DNA of 64,000 bases from Xanthomonas arboricola pv. populi (GTDB lineage Bacteria > Pseudomonadota > Gammaproteobacteria > Xanthomonadales > Xanthomonadaceae), in NCBI RefSeq assembly GCF_002939945.1, contig NZ_MDEB01000010.1:1-64000 (forward strand), given 5' to 3'. Below, one piece after another: positions 43,089-53,013 of this stretch (its first letter is position 1; every line of letters begins with the position of its first letter). The notes below the pieces were generated by a model. The model was not told the DNA's origin. It searched no databases and saw only the letters and a program-made list of their open reading frames with translations. The position numbers and the translations under genes were made by a program.

Positions 43089-44507
43089 CTAACCGGCGCG
43101 CACGGCGGCAGGCGCGTCGTCCATCTCGAGCAGCTTGCCGGGATTCAGCAAAAGATGCGGATCGAGCACATGTTTGATCCCGCGCATCAAGGCGATCTCC
43201 TCGGCCGAGCGCGTGCTCCACAGGTAGGCCTTCTTGACCAGACCGATGCCGTGTTCGGCAGAAATGCTGCCGCCGAAACGCTGCAAGGCCTGCGCCAGCA
43301 ACCTGGTGACCTGATCGCAGGCCGCCACGAAATCCGCCTGGCTGGTGCCGTCGGGCTTGAGCACGTTGATATGCAGGTTGCCGTCGCCGATATGACCGAA
43401 CCACACCACATCGAAATGCGGATAGGCATCGTGCAGCAGCGCCTGGGTTTCGGCCAGGAAGGCCGGCATCGCCGAGATGCGTACCGATACGTCGTTCTTG
43501 TACGGCGTGTAGCGCGCCAGCGCTTCGGTGATGCCTTCGCGCAGTCGCCACAACTGTGCGGCCTGCGCATCGCTCTGGCTGATCACCCCGTCGCTGACCC
43601 AACCCTGTTCCATGCAGGTCTCGAATGCCGCCATCGCCGCGGCTTCCTGCGCCTCGTCGCCGGCAGCGAATTCGGTGACCACGTAGTACGGATGCACCTC
43701 GGCAAACGGCGCCTGCGCGCCGTGCGCCAGCACGTGTTCCAAGGCGCGGTCGGTGAAGAATTCGAACGCTTCCAGCCGCAGCTGCGCGCGGAAGGCGGCG
43801 AACACCTGCATCAGCACCTCGAACGAGGGTAGCGCCAGCAGCATCACGTTGCTGGGCGGCGGCGGGTCGGTCAATCGCAGGGTCGCTTCGACCACGACGC
43901 CGAGCGTGCCTTCGGAGCCGATCATCAGATGGCGGAAATCGTAGCCGCTGGAATTCTTCACCAGTGCGTTGTTGAGTTCGAGCAGTTCGCCGGCACCGGT
44001 GACCACCTTCAGGCCGGCCACCCAGTCGCGGGTATTGCCGTAGCGGATCACGCGGATGCCGCCGGCATTGGTGGCGATATTGCCGCCGATCGAGCACGAG
44101 CCGCGCGCGGCGAAATCCACCGGATACACCAGCCCATGCTCGCGCGCGGCGTTGTGCACCGCTTCCAGCGGCATGCCGGCCTGGACGGTGAGCGTGCGAT
44201 CCACTGCGTTGAACTCCAGCGGCTTGTTCAGGCGCTCCAGGCTCAGCACCAGCTCGCCGTTGGCAGCCACCGCACCGCCGGACAAGCCGGTGCGCCCGCC
44301 CGAAGGCACCACCGCAACCGCGTTCGCGTTTGCCCAGTGCAGCACCGCCTGCACCTCGTCCACCGAACCGGGCAAGGCGATCGCCAGCGGGTTGGGCGTC
44401 CAGCGCCGCGTCCAGTCGCGGCCGTAGTGTTCCAGGTCGGCCGGCTCGGTCTTCAAACGCAACGCGGGCACGGCCTGTTGCAACGAAAGGATGCGGGGAT
44501 CGGTCAT
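43089..44507 (-). CDS. FAD-linked D-2-hydroxyacid dehydrogenase (D-2-hydroxyglutarate dehydrogenase-like)
   Basis: A 472-residue protein with an N-terminal FAD-binding type 4 domain (PSGGRTGLSGGAVAANGELVLS; SCSIGGNIATNAGGIRVIRYG) and a C-terminal FAD-oxidase domain with the metal/substrate motif GHIGDGNLHINV and EHGIGLVKK. This is the GlcD/D-2-hydroxyglutarate dehydrogenase family. It is divergent from serA across about 210 bases. Since SerA can reduce 2-oxoglutarate to D-2-hydroxyglutarate, this enzyme probably reoxidises it and drives serine synthesis. D-lactate or glycolate remain alternative substrates. Confidence 0.9.
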   Translation of the reverse strand: MTDPRILSLQQAVPALRLKTEPADLEHYGRDWTRRWTPNPLAIALPGSVDEVQAVLHWANANAVAVVPSGGRTGLSGGAVAANGELVLSLERLNKPLEFNAVDRTLTVQAGMPLEAVHNAAREHGLVYPVDFAARGSCSIGGNIATNAGGIRVIRYGNTRDWVAGLKVVTGAGELLELNNALVKNSSGYDFRHLMIGSEGTLGVVVEATLRLTDPPPPSNVMLLALPSFEVLMQVFAAFRAQLRLEAFEFFTDRALEHVLAHGAQAPFAEVHPYYVVTEFAAGDEAQEAAAMAAFETCMEQGWVSDGVISQSDAQAAQLWRLREGITEALARYTPYKNDVSVRISAMPAFLAETQALLHDAYPHFDVVWFGHIGDGNLHINVLKPDGTSQADFVAACDQVTRLLAQALQRFGGSISAEHGIGLVKKAYLWSTRSAEEIALMRGIKHVLDPHLLLNPGKLLEMDDAPAAVRAG

Positions 44508-44715
44508 GGCACACGGCGCTGCGGTAGGAACCGCACAGCGTGCCAGTGCGCGCCAGCCTCGTCCAGCTGCACCGCGTGGCGCCGACGCGGCGTTGGATTC
44601 AGCTGAAACCGTTGCACCGCAAGGACTTCGCCTGCGCAAACACCGCATTGCGACCGCCCCATCGCGCAGCCCATCTGGCATAGTTGCCGACCCGATTGCT
44701 GCAATGCGCTCCCCC

Positions 44716-45957
44716 ATGTCGCCGAAGAGAACCTCGTTTCCCAAGCAGGACATCCGCGTCCTGTTGCTGGAAGGCATCAGCCAGACTGCCGTGGATGTGT
44801 TCCGCGCCGCCGGTTATTCGCAGATCGAACTGCACGCCAAATCGTTGCCGGAAGACGAACTCACCGCGCGCATCGCCGAGGCGCATATCGTCGGCATCCG
44901 CTCGCGCACGCAGTTGAGCGCGCAGGTGCTGGCGCATGCCAAGCGGCTGATCGCAGTGGGCTGCTTCTGCATCGGCACCAATCAGGTCGACCTGGACGCG
45001 GCCGAACTGGCCGGCATCCCGGTATTCAACGCGCCCTACTCCAATACCCGCAGCGTGGCCGAACTGGTCATCGCCGAGGCGATCCTGCTGTTGCGCGGCA
45101 TCCCGCAGAAGAACGCCCAATGCCATCGCGGCGGGTGGTCCAAGTCGGCCGCCGGCAGCCACGAAACCCGCGGCAAGGTGCTGGGCATCGTCGGTTACGG
45201 GCATATCGGCACCCAGGTCGGCGTGCTGGCCGAGTCCCTGGGCATGCAGGTGATTTTCCACGACATCGAAACCAAGCTGTCGCTGGGTAACGCGCGTGCG
45301 GCGATCAATCTGGACGATCTGCTGGCACGCGCGGACGTGGTGACCCTGCATGTGCCGGAGACGCCGTCGACCAAGGACATGATAGGCGCGGCGGAAATCG
45401 CGCGCATGAAGCACGGCGCGCACCTGATCAACGCCTCGCGCGGCACGGTGATCGACATCGACGCACTGGACGCGGCGCTGAGCTCGGGCCAGATCAGCGG
45501 CGCAGCGGTGGACGTGTTCCCGATCGAGCCCAAGGGCAATGGCGATGCGTTCGAGTCACCGTTGACCGCACACGACAATGTGATCCTGACCCCGCACGTG
45601 GGCGGCAGCACGCTGGAAGCGCAGGACAATATCGGTGTCGAAGTGGCCGCCAAGCTGGTGCGCTACAGCGACAACGGCAGCACCCTGTCGGCAGTGAACT
45701 TCCCCGAGGTCACCCTGCCCGAACACCCCGACAGCCTGCGCCTGCTGCACATCCACCGCAACGTGCCGGGCGTGTTGTCCAAGATCAACGAACTGTTCTC
45801 GCGCCACAACGTCAACATCGACGGCCAGTTCCTGCGCACCGATGCCAAGGTGGGCTACGTGGTGATCGACGTCAGCGCCAGCGAGGCGCAGGCCACCGCG
45901 CTGAAGGAAGGCCTGGCACTGATCGAAGGGACCTTGCGGACACGGATTTTGTATTGA
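44716..45957 (+). CDS. serA: D-3-phosphoglycerate dehydrogenase
   Basis: A 413-residue enzyme that starts serine synthesis. The NAD-binding motif VGYGHIGTQVG (Gly160 onward), catalytic Arg in NASRGTVIDIDAL and His in TPHVGGSTLEAQ are present, and a C-terminal ACT domain (HRNVPGVLSKINELFSRHNVNIDGQ) should give serine feedback, as in E. coli SerA, to which the length corresponds. An ATG at 44704 would add four residues. Divergent from the D-2-hydroxyacid dehydrogenase gene. Confidence 0.97.
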   Translation: MSPKRTSFPKQDIRVLLLEGISQTAVDVFRAAGYSQIELHAKSLPEDELTARIAEAHIVGIRSRTQLSAQVLAHAKRLIAVGCFCIGTNQVDLDAAELAGIPVFNAPYSNTRSVAELVIAEAILLLRGIPQKNAQCHRGGWSKSAAGSHETRGKVLGIVGYGHIGTQVGVLAESLGMQVIFHDIETKLSLGNARAAINLDDLLARADVVTLHVPETPSTKDMIGAAEIARMKHGAHLINASRGTVIDIDALDAALSSGQISGAAVDVFPIEPKGNGDAFESPLTAHDNVILTPHVGGSTLEAQDNIGVEVAAKLVRYSDNGSTLSAVNFPEVTLPEHPDSLRLLHIHRNVPGVLSKINELFSRHNVNIDGQFLRTDAKVGYVVIDVSASEAQATALKEGLALIEGTLRTRILY

Positions 45958-45976
45958 TCTGTTGGCGCACGAGCGG

Positions 45977-46209
45977 CCCTCATCCGGCGCTTTGCGCCAC
46001 CTTCTCCCGCAAGCGGGAGAAGAAAGTGCAGGTCATCCTTCTCCCGCGTGCTTCCTGCTCCCGCATGCTCCCTGCTCCCGCTCGCCCGCTCGCCCTCCTC
46101 TCCCGCGTGCTCCCTTCGCGCGCGCGCCCTCCTCTTCCCGCGTACTCCCTTCTACCGCTCGCTCCCTTCTCCCGCTTGCGGGAGAAGGTGCCCGCAGGGC
46201 GGATGAGGG
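45977..46209. repeat. Composite inverted repeat with pyrimidine-rich core
   Basis: Ends are CCCTCATCCG (45977-45986) and CGGATGAGGG (46200-46209). Inside are two near-identical hairpins, CTTCTCCCGC/GCGGGAGAAG at 46001-46022 and 46166-46187, and between them about 140 bases of strongly C/T-rich degenerate units around CTCCCGCxTGCTCCC. It lies between the serA stop and the convergent NUDIX gene; the first hairpin may serve as the serA terminator. Confidence 0.8.
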
Positions 46210-46228
46210 CGCACGCCCTCGGCACCCA

Positions 46229-46777
46229 TCACACGCCTCGCGCCACCCATTTCTCGGCCATGCGCCGCATCGACGGATCCAGCTGAGGATCGGCAAGCAG
46301 CTCGGCGATCGGCCGCCACGCCAGGGCCAGTGACTCCTCGCTGACCTCGAACGCCTCGTCCGCTCCAGCCACCACGACATAGCGCGCGTCGTAATGCCAG
46401 TGCCCGGCCACCTCGCCGCGCGCGGGAATCCAGTGGCGGTCCAGGTCGAAGATGGTCGCCTCAGCCAGGCGCAAGCCGCTCAGTCCGGATTCTTCCTGCG
46501 CCTCGCGCAAGGCCACCTGCGCCAGGTCGCGGTCGCCGTCGGCGTGCCCGCCCAGTTGCAGCCAGCGTTGCAGCTTGCGGTGATGGGTCAGCAGCGTGCG
46601 CGTGCCATCGGCACTGACTACCCACGCCGAGCCGGTGAAATGACCTTCGACACGCTCGCGCAGGAACGGGTTGGTGGCATCGTCCAGTAGTCGCGCGAAC
46701 TGCTCGGCCAGCTCCATTTCGTCCGGCCAGCGTGCGCGGTAGTCGGCCAATCGCTGTTGCAGGGTTGCATCCACCAT
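46229..46777 (-). CDS. NUDIX hydrolase
   Basis: A 182-residue NUDIX-fold protein. The box reads GHADGDRDLAQVALREAQEE followed by SGL: the REUxEExGU metal-binding part is complete, but the first Glu of the consensus is replaced by Arg. GSAWVVSADGTRTLLTHH starts the domain. Start chosen at MVDATLQQRLADYRARW (46777). Substrate unknown. Convergent with serA. Confidence 0.85.
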   Translation of the reverse strand: MVDATLQQRLADYRARWPDEMELAEQFARLLDDATNPFLRERVEGHFTGSAWVVSADGTRTLLTHHRKLQRWLQLGGHADGDRDLAQVALREAQEESGLSGLRLAEATIFDLDRHWIPARGEVAGHWHYDARYVVVAGADEAFEVSEESLALAWRPIAELLADPQLDPSMRRMAEKWVARGV

Positions 46778-46957
46778 CTGTCGTTCCCGGTCGCCCGTCG
46801 CGGGCCAGGCGACCATTATCGCCATTCATGCTGCGTACGCGCTTGTCGTGAGCGTGTAGCTTTGGCAAGGTAGGCCGCTTGCCTGTCCGTTCGGGACGCG
46901 GCGCACACCTTCGCCAGGGCGCCAGCGCCTTAGCTTTGCCACTTAGGGATGTACCGA

Positions 46958-48430
46958 ATGCTGAAGTCTCTGTTGAGGGTCAAACCGATCGAGCCCGCTG
47001 GACATGTCGATGGGGGCGAACCGGTCGAAGGCAGCCTGCAAGGCGAAGCCACCCTGCAACGCACCCTCACCGCCAAACACCTGATCATGCTCGGCATCGG
47101 TGCGGTGATCGGCGCCGGCATCTTCGTGTTGACTGGCCAGGCCGCTGCCAACCACGCCGGCCCGGCGGTAATGCTGTCGTTCGTGTTCGCCGGCATCGCC
47201 TGTGCGTTCGCCGGCCTGTGTTACGCAGAGTTCGCGGCGATGATGCCGGTGTCCGGCAGCGCCTACTCGTATTCATATGCCACCCTCGGCGAGGGCATCG
47301 CCTGGTTCATCGGCTGGTGCCTGGTGCTGGAATACCTGTTCGCCGGCTCCAGCGTTGCGGTCGGTTGGTCTGCCTACCTGATCAGCTTCCTGACCGGCAC
47401 GCTGGGATTGCCGTTCCCGGCGGAGCTGGCCGGTGCGCCACTGGCCTGGGACGGCCACAACTTTGTCAGCTCCGGCAACCTCATCAACCTGCCGGCCGTA
47501 CTGATCGTGGCTGCGGTGAGCATGCTGTGCTACGTGGGCGTCACCCAGTCGGCGTTCGCCAACGCCATCGTGGTGGCGATCAAGGTGGTGGTGATCTGCC
47601 TGTTCGTCGGCTTCGGTATCGCCTATATCGACCCGGCCAACTGGCACCCCTTCATCCCGGAAAACACCGGGCCGGGCAAGTTCGGCTGGGACGGGGTGTT
47701 CCGTGCCGCGTCCATCGTGTTCTTCTCCTATATCGGCTTCGACGCGGTTTCCACCTCCGCCGGCGAGACCAAGGATCCGCAGAAGAACATGCCGATCGGC
47801 ATTCTGGTGTCGCTGGCGGTCTGCACCGTCATCTACATCATCGTCTGCGCGGTATTGACCGGCCTGCTGCCCTACACCCAGCTCGGCACCGCCAAGCCGG
47901 TGGCCACCGCGCTGGAAGCGCACCCGCAACTGACCTGGCTCAAGACCGCCGTGGAGATCGGCGCGATCGCCGGCCTGTCCTCGGTGGTGCTGGTGATGCT
48001 GATGGCGCAGCCGCGCATCTTCTACACCATGGCCAAGGATGGGTTGATGCCCCGACTGTTCGGCAAGGTGCATCCGAAGTTCCATACTCCCTATGTCGGT
48101 ACGATCTTCGTCGGCGTGGTCGCGGCGCTGCTGGCCGGGTTGATTCCGCTCAGCGTACTGGGCGAGCTGGTGTCGATGGGCACCCTGCTCGCCTTCGCCA
48201 CCGTGTGCGCCGGGGTGATGGTGCTGCGTTTCACCAAGCCGGATCTGCCGCGGCCGTTCCGGGTGCCGCTGGCGATGCTGATCTGCCCGCTGGGCGCGCT
48301 GGCCTGCCTGTTCCTGTTCTTCCAGGCCTTCCAGGAACACTGGAAGGTGTTCGTGGGCTGGACCATGATCGGCCTGGTCATCTATTTCGGTTACGGCATT
48401 CGCCATAGCCGGCTGGCCCGTAAGGCGTAA
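46958..48430 (+). CDS. APC-family amino acid permease 1
   Basis: A 490-residue inner-membrane transporter with about 12 helices, of the cationic amino acid transporter-like APC branch. TM1 has IGAVIGAGIFVLTGQAAANHAGPA (unwound GAGIF substrate motif); FFSYIGFDAVSTSAGETKDPQKNMP is the TM6-TM7 signature. AGGG lies 9 bases before ATG 46958; an ATG at 46949 leaves no room for it. Paralogous to the next gene. Substrate unknown. Confidence 0.92.
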   Translation: MLKSLLRVKPIEPAGHVDGGEPVEGSLQGEATLQRTLTAKHLIMLGIGAVIGAGIFVLTGQAAANHAGPAVMLSFVFAGIACAFAGLCYAEFAAMMPVSGSAYSYSYATLGEGIAWFIGWCLVLEYLFAGSSVAVGWSAYLISFLTGTLGLPFPAELAGAPLAWDGHNFVSSGNLINLPAVLIVAAVSMLCYVGVTQSAFANAIVVAIKVVVICLFVGFGIAYIDPANWHPFIPENTGPGKFGWDGVFRAASIVFFSYIGFDAVSTSAGETKDPQKNMPIGILVSLAVCTVIYIIVCAVLTGLLPYTQLGTAKPVATALEAHPQLTWLKTAVEIGAIAGLSSVVLVMLMAQPRIFYTMAKDGLMPRLFGKVHPKFHTPYVGTIFVGVVAALLAGLIPLSVLGELVSMGTLLAFATVCAGVMVLRFTKPDLPRPFRVPLAMLICPLGALACLFLFFQAFQEHWKVFVGWTMIGLVIYFGYGIRHSRLARKA

Positions 48431-48435
48431 CTGCG

Positions 48436-48545
48436 AGTCCCTCGCAACAGCCCGCACATCCGTGTGCAGGAATTTGACAACGCCAGTCCTTCGCAAGAGC
48501 CCGCACATCTCGCACAAGCCCGCACCGCCACGTGCAGGGATTCAA
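48436..48545. repeat. Imperfect tandem repeat between the two permease genes
   Basis: Units around GTCC(C/T)TCGCAA(C/G)AGCCCGCACATC recur (from 48436 and from 48487, plus a partial CAAGCCCGCACCG unit), each followed by a GTGCAGG(A) copy. The unit has no start codon of its own. It precedes the ribosome binding site (AGGA) of the second permease gene. Confidence 0.6.
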
Positions 48546-48558
48546 CAGGAACCGCTGC

Positions 48559-49989
48559 ATGTTCAAGCAACTCTGGGCCACCAAACACCCGCACGCCAGC
48601 CATGAGGCGGCCGACGGGCTGGGCCTGCAACGCGCACTCGGGCCGTGGGGGCTGACCGCGCTGGGCATCGGGGCGGTGATCGGCGGCGGCATCTTCGTCA
48701 TCACCGGCCAGGCCGCGGCCGACCATGCCGGCCCGGCGATCATGCTGTCGTTCGTGCTGGCCGCGGTGTGCTGCGCGTTCTGCGCGATGGCCTACGCCGA
48801 ATTCGCCGCGATGGTGCCGGTGTCCGGCAGCGCCTACACCTATACCTATGCCACCTTCGGCGAGCTGGCCGCCTGGTTCATCGGCTGGATGCTGGTGCTG
48901 GAATACGGCGTGTCCGCCTCGGCAGTGGCGGTCAGCTGGACCGGCTATTTCCTCAGCCTGCTGGAGCATTTCGACATCCACCTGCCGGCCGCCCTGGTCA
49001 GCGCGCCGCTGGACGGCAAGCTGCAGCGCACCGGCGCGATCGCCAACCTGCCCGCGGCCGGTATCGTGCTGCTGCTGACCTGGCTGTGCTACGTGGGCAT
49101 CCGCAAGTCGTCGGCAATGAACATGGCGATGGTGATCCTCAAGACCGGCTTGATCCTGCTGGTGATCGCGGTGGGCTGGAAATATGTGGATACCGCCAAC
49201 TGGCACCCGTTCATTCCGGCCAACGAAGGCCCGGGCAAGTACGGCATGGAAGGCGTGCTGCGCGGTGCGGCGATGGTGTTCTTCGCCTACATCGGCTTCG
49301 AGGCGGTGTCGGTGGCGGCGCAGGAATCGCACCGCCCGCAACGCGATCTGCCGATCGGCATGATCCTGTCGCTGGTCATCTGCACCGTGCTCTACATCGC
49401 CATGGCGGCGGTGATGACCGGGCTGGTGCCCTACACCCTGCTCGGCACCGACGAGCCGGTGGTGACCGCAGTGGCGGCGCATCCGCAGCTGGCCTGGTTG
49501 CGCGTGGTGGTGGAAGTCGGCGCGCTGATCGGGCTGTCGTCGGTGGTGCTGGTGATGATCATCGGGCAGCCGCGCATCTTCATGATCATCGCGCGCGATG
49601 GCCTGCTGCCGTCGATCTTCACCCGGATTCATCCCAAGTACCGCACCCCACACGTCAATACCGTGATCACCGGCGTGGGCATCGCTCTGCTGGCAGCGGT
49701 GTTCCCGCTGGATGTGCTGGGCGAGCTGACCTCGATGGGGACGCTGATCGCGTTCGCGGCAGTGTGCGCCGGCGTGCTGATCCTGCGCCGTACCCACCCG
49801 GAACTGCCGCGTCCGTTCCGCATGCCGGTGGCCTGGCTGATCTGCAGCGCCGGCGTGTTGAGCTGCCTGGCGCTGCTGTCGGCGATGACCCTGCACAACT
49901 GGATGTTGATGGGGGTGTGGACGCTGGTCGGGCTGGTGGTCTATTTCGGCTACGGCTATCGCCACAGCCGTTTGCGCGACGGTCGCTGA
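48559..49989 (+). CDS. APC-family amino acid permease 2
   Basis: A 476-residue paralogue of the previous gene: TM1 IGAVIGGGIFVITGQAAADHAGPA, TM6-7 FFAYIGFEAVSVAAQESHRPQRDLP. AGGA precedes ATG 48559. The two proteins align end to end, pointing to an old tandem duplication; differences cluster in the N-terminal tail and at 110-170. Transport specificity is unknown. Confidence 0.92.
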   Translation: MFKQLWATKHPHASHEAADGLGLQRALGPWGLTALGIGAVIGGGIFVITGQAAADHAGPAIMLSFVLAAVCCAFCAMAYAEFAAMVPVSGSAYTYTYATFGELAAWFIGWMLVLEYGVSASAVAVSWTGYFLSLLEHFDIHLPAALVSAPLDGKLQRTGAIANLPAAGIVLLLTWLCYVGIRKSSAMNMAMVILKTGLILLVIAVGWKYVDTANWHPFIPANEGPGKYGMEGVLRGAAMVFFAYIGFEAVSVAAQESHRPQRDLPIGMILSLVICTVLYIAMAAVMTGLVPYTLLGTDEPVVTAVAAHPQLAWLRVVVEVGALIGLSSVVLVMIIGQPRIFMIIARDGLLPSIFTRIHPKYRTPHVNTVITGVGIALLAAVFPLDVLGELTSMGTLIAFAAVCAGVLILRRTHPELPRPFRMPVAWLICSAGVLSCLALLSAMTLHNWMLMGVWTLVGLVVYFGYGYRHSRLRDGR

Positions 49990-50130
49990 GCACGCGCGCG
50001 CGCCAGCACTGACAAAACGACCGCCCGCCGGTTTATGGCAGAGCGGTGACAGCTCTTCGGCTGCTGGGCGGCTGATCTGTGACCTGGTTGCAGGACCCTG
50101 ATCTGCTGATCTACAACTTGGCTGCAGGGC

Positions 50131-50231
50131 CCTTGCCCGCCCACCCTCGCGGGACACGCCGCAAGTACGTCCGTGTAGCTCTTACGCGGCATCCATGCCG
50201 CGTAAGGTCCCGCGACGGTGGTCGGGCAAGG
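50131..50231. repeat. Repeat A, copy 3
   Basis: Outer arms CCTTGCCCGCCCACC (50131-50145) and GGTGGTCGGGCAAGG (50217-50231, one mismatch); inner stem CTTACGCGGCAT/ATGCCGCGTAAG (50181-50206), identical to copy 1. The sequence around it also matches copies 1 and 2. Confidence 0.85.
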
Positions 50232-50441
50232 ACCTGTCGAGATGGTCGGTGTGCCTGGTTAAGAGCAAGGCATGACGTGCGCTGGTCGGATCATTGTGCG
50301 TCGATCAGCTTCTCACCACCTTCCCATCGCAAGCCGAGCAGCAGACCAGCTTTTTAACGCGCAACCTGCAAACGTCTCGCCTGCCGCCGCAGGCCGAGCA
50401 ACATGCTTTCAAGAAAACAGCCGGCCAACTGTCTGGTGCGG

Positions 50442-50550
50442 TGTCCTTGCCGGTTGGGGGACCGTGCGGCGGCATGGATGCCGCCACCGAGCCCCCAGGG
50501 ACGGGTTCACGGCGTGTCCCGCAAGCGGTGAGGGCACCGCGCACTCGACC
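50442..50550. repeat. Repeat B, copy 2
   Basis: Full-length repeat B, closely matching 361-468, including TGTCCTT at the left end, GGCGGC/GCCGCC hairpin, GGTTCACGGCGTGTCCC and CTCGACC at the right end. It lies about 210 bases after repeat A copy 3. Confidence 0.8.
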
Positions 50551-50733
50551 GACTAAGCGTTTCACCTGGCCCTCTGGCTGCCTCCGACAAGAGGCGGCTA
50601 ACAAAAACCATTGCGTTCACCATCTGACGCGCGCGCTTCATCTTCTGTCAGCCATTCGCGATCCGGATGTGACAGCAACAAACCCTGCTGCGCTGCACCT
50701 GGCCGTAATCCGGCGGGGCAGTAGAATAGGTCC

Positions 50734-51387
50734 ATGAATGCGACCACTGCCCCCCTGCCCTATAGCGCCGCGCGTCTGCACGAGTTGGCGCAACTGCTGA
50801 TCGGCAACATCCGCGAGCTGGCCCAGGCCGGCTGGACGCCGGCCACCAGCAGCAATTTCTCCCATCGCCTGGACGAACAGCACGCCGCGATCACCGTATC
50901 CGGCCGCGACAAGGGCCGCCTGGTCGAAGAAGACATCATGGTGGTGGACTTCGATGGCCTGGCCGTCGGCCGTCCGCTGCGCCCGTCCGCGGAGACGCTG
51001 CTGCACACCCAACTGTATCGCCGCTTCCCGGAAATCGGCTGCGTGCTGCACACGCATTCGCCGGTACAGACCATTGCCTCGCGGCTGTACGCCGGCGCCG
51101 GCGTGATCCGGCTGGAAGGCTATGAGCTGTTGAAAGCCTTCGAAGGCAACACCACCCATGAAACGGCGGTGGACGTGCCGGTGTTCGCCAATACGCAGGA
51201 CATGCAGGTGCTGGCCGCGCAGGTCGAGGCTTTGCTGGACAAACAGAGCCTGTGGGGGTATCTCATCGAAGGACACGGTCTGTATGCCTGGGGCCGCAAC
51301 ATGGCCGAGGCACGCCGTCACCTGGAGGCCTTCGAATTCCTGCTGCATTGCGAACTCGAGCTGCTGAAGCTGCGCGGCCCGCGCTGA
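50734..51387 (+). CDS. mtnB: Methylthioribulose-1-phosphate dehydratase
   Basis: A 217-residue class II aldolase-fold enzyme of methionine salvage. Zn-binding histidines are in [10 protein letters not shown] and near the C terminus in [10 protein letters not shown]; the catalytic region [20 protein letters not shown] is typical. First gene of mtnB-mtnD-mtnC. mtnA is not here, and an mtnK or mtnP must lie elsewhere. No clear Shine-Dalgarno; TAGAAT 6 bases upstream suggests a very short leader. Confidence 0.95.
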   Translation: MNATTAPLPYSAARLHELAQLLIGNIRELAQAGWTPATSSNFSHRLDEQHAAITVSGRDKGRLVEEDIMVVDFDGLAVGRPLRPSAETLLHTQLYRRFPEIGCVLHTHSPVQTIASRLYAGAGVIRLEGYELLKAFEGNTTHETAVDVPVFANTQDMQVLAAQVEALLDKQSLWGYLIEGHGLYAWGRNMAEARRHLEAFEFLLHCELELLKLRGPR

Positions 51388-51427
51388 GTCCTCGCCACCT
51401 CCCCCTTCCCTTGTGAGCCAGATCGCC

Positions 51428-52695
<1,268 letters not shown>

Positions 52696-52710
52696 GCGCG
52701 ATCGACAAGC

Positions 52711-52742
52711 CGACTGCGCTCACCATCGGGTGAGCGCAGTCG
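52711..52742 (+). terminator. Hairpin after the mtnBDC operon
   Basis: A perfect 14-bp stem CGACTGCGCTCACC (52711-52724) / GGTGAGCGCAGTCG (52729-52742), ATCG loop, followed by only TTG, so a weak U tract. It lies 15 bases after the mtnC stop. Confidence 0.75.
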
Positions 52743-53013
52743 TTGCTAGGTGCTGCAGGCCACTGATACGTTGCGGTTCAAACGCGCCGTCCGCACCTGC
52801 CTGACGGGACGCGCGCGCCGCTCCTGCAGGCTTGGGTCAGCGGGTCTTGCCGATGCGGATTGGCGAGGCCTGTCATGCAAAGTCTGCTGCACGCAACGTG
52901 TTCTGCAGGACGTGCTTGAAGCGGATCGATGGACGTTGTGCGACGTCATGGTCTGCGTCGCGATCACTGCGCCCAGGCGCTCCACCCGTTTCTCCCAGAC
53001 CTCGGCGTTTTTC

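Larger units (their letters stand above)
49990..50733. other. Non-coding repeat-bearing gap before mtnB
   Basis: About 740 bases with repeat A copy 3 and repeat B copy 2. No gene is seen. Just before mtnB a TAGAAT (50722-50727) could be a -10 element placing the transcript start at or next to the mtnB ATG. No SAM-riboswitch-like structure was recognised. Confidence 0.65.

Noticed and set aside
49990..50733. SAM riboswitch before the methionine salvage genes
   Set aside because: The region holds repeats A and B, with no SAM-I or SAM-II like core that I can see and no terminator before mtnB.
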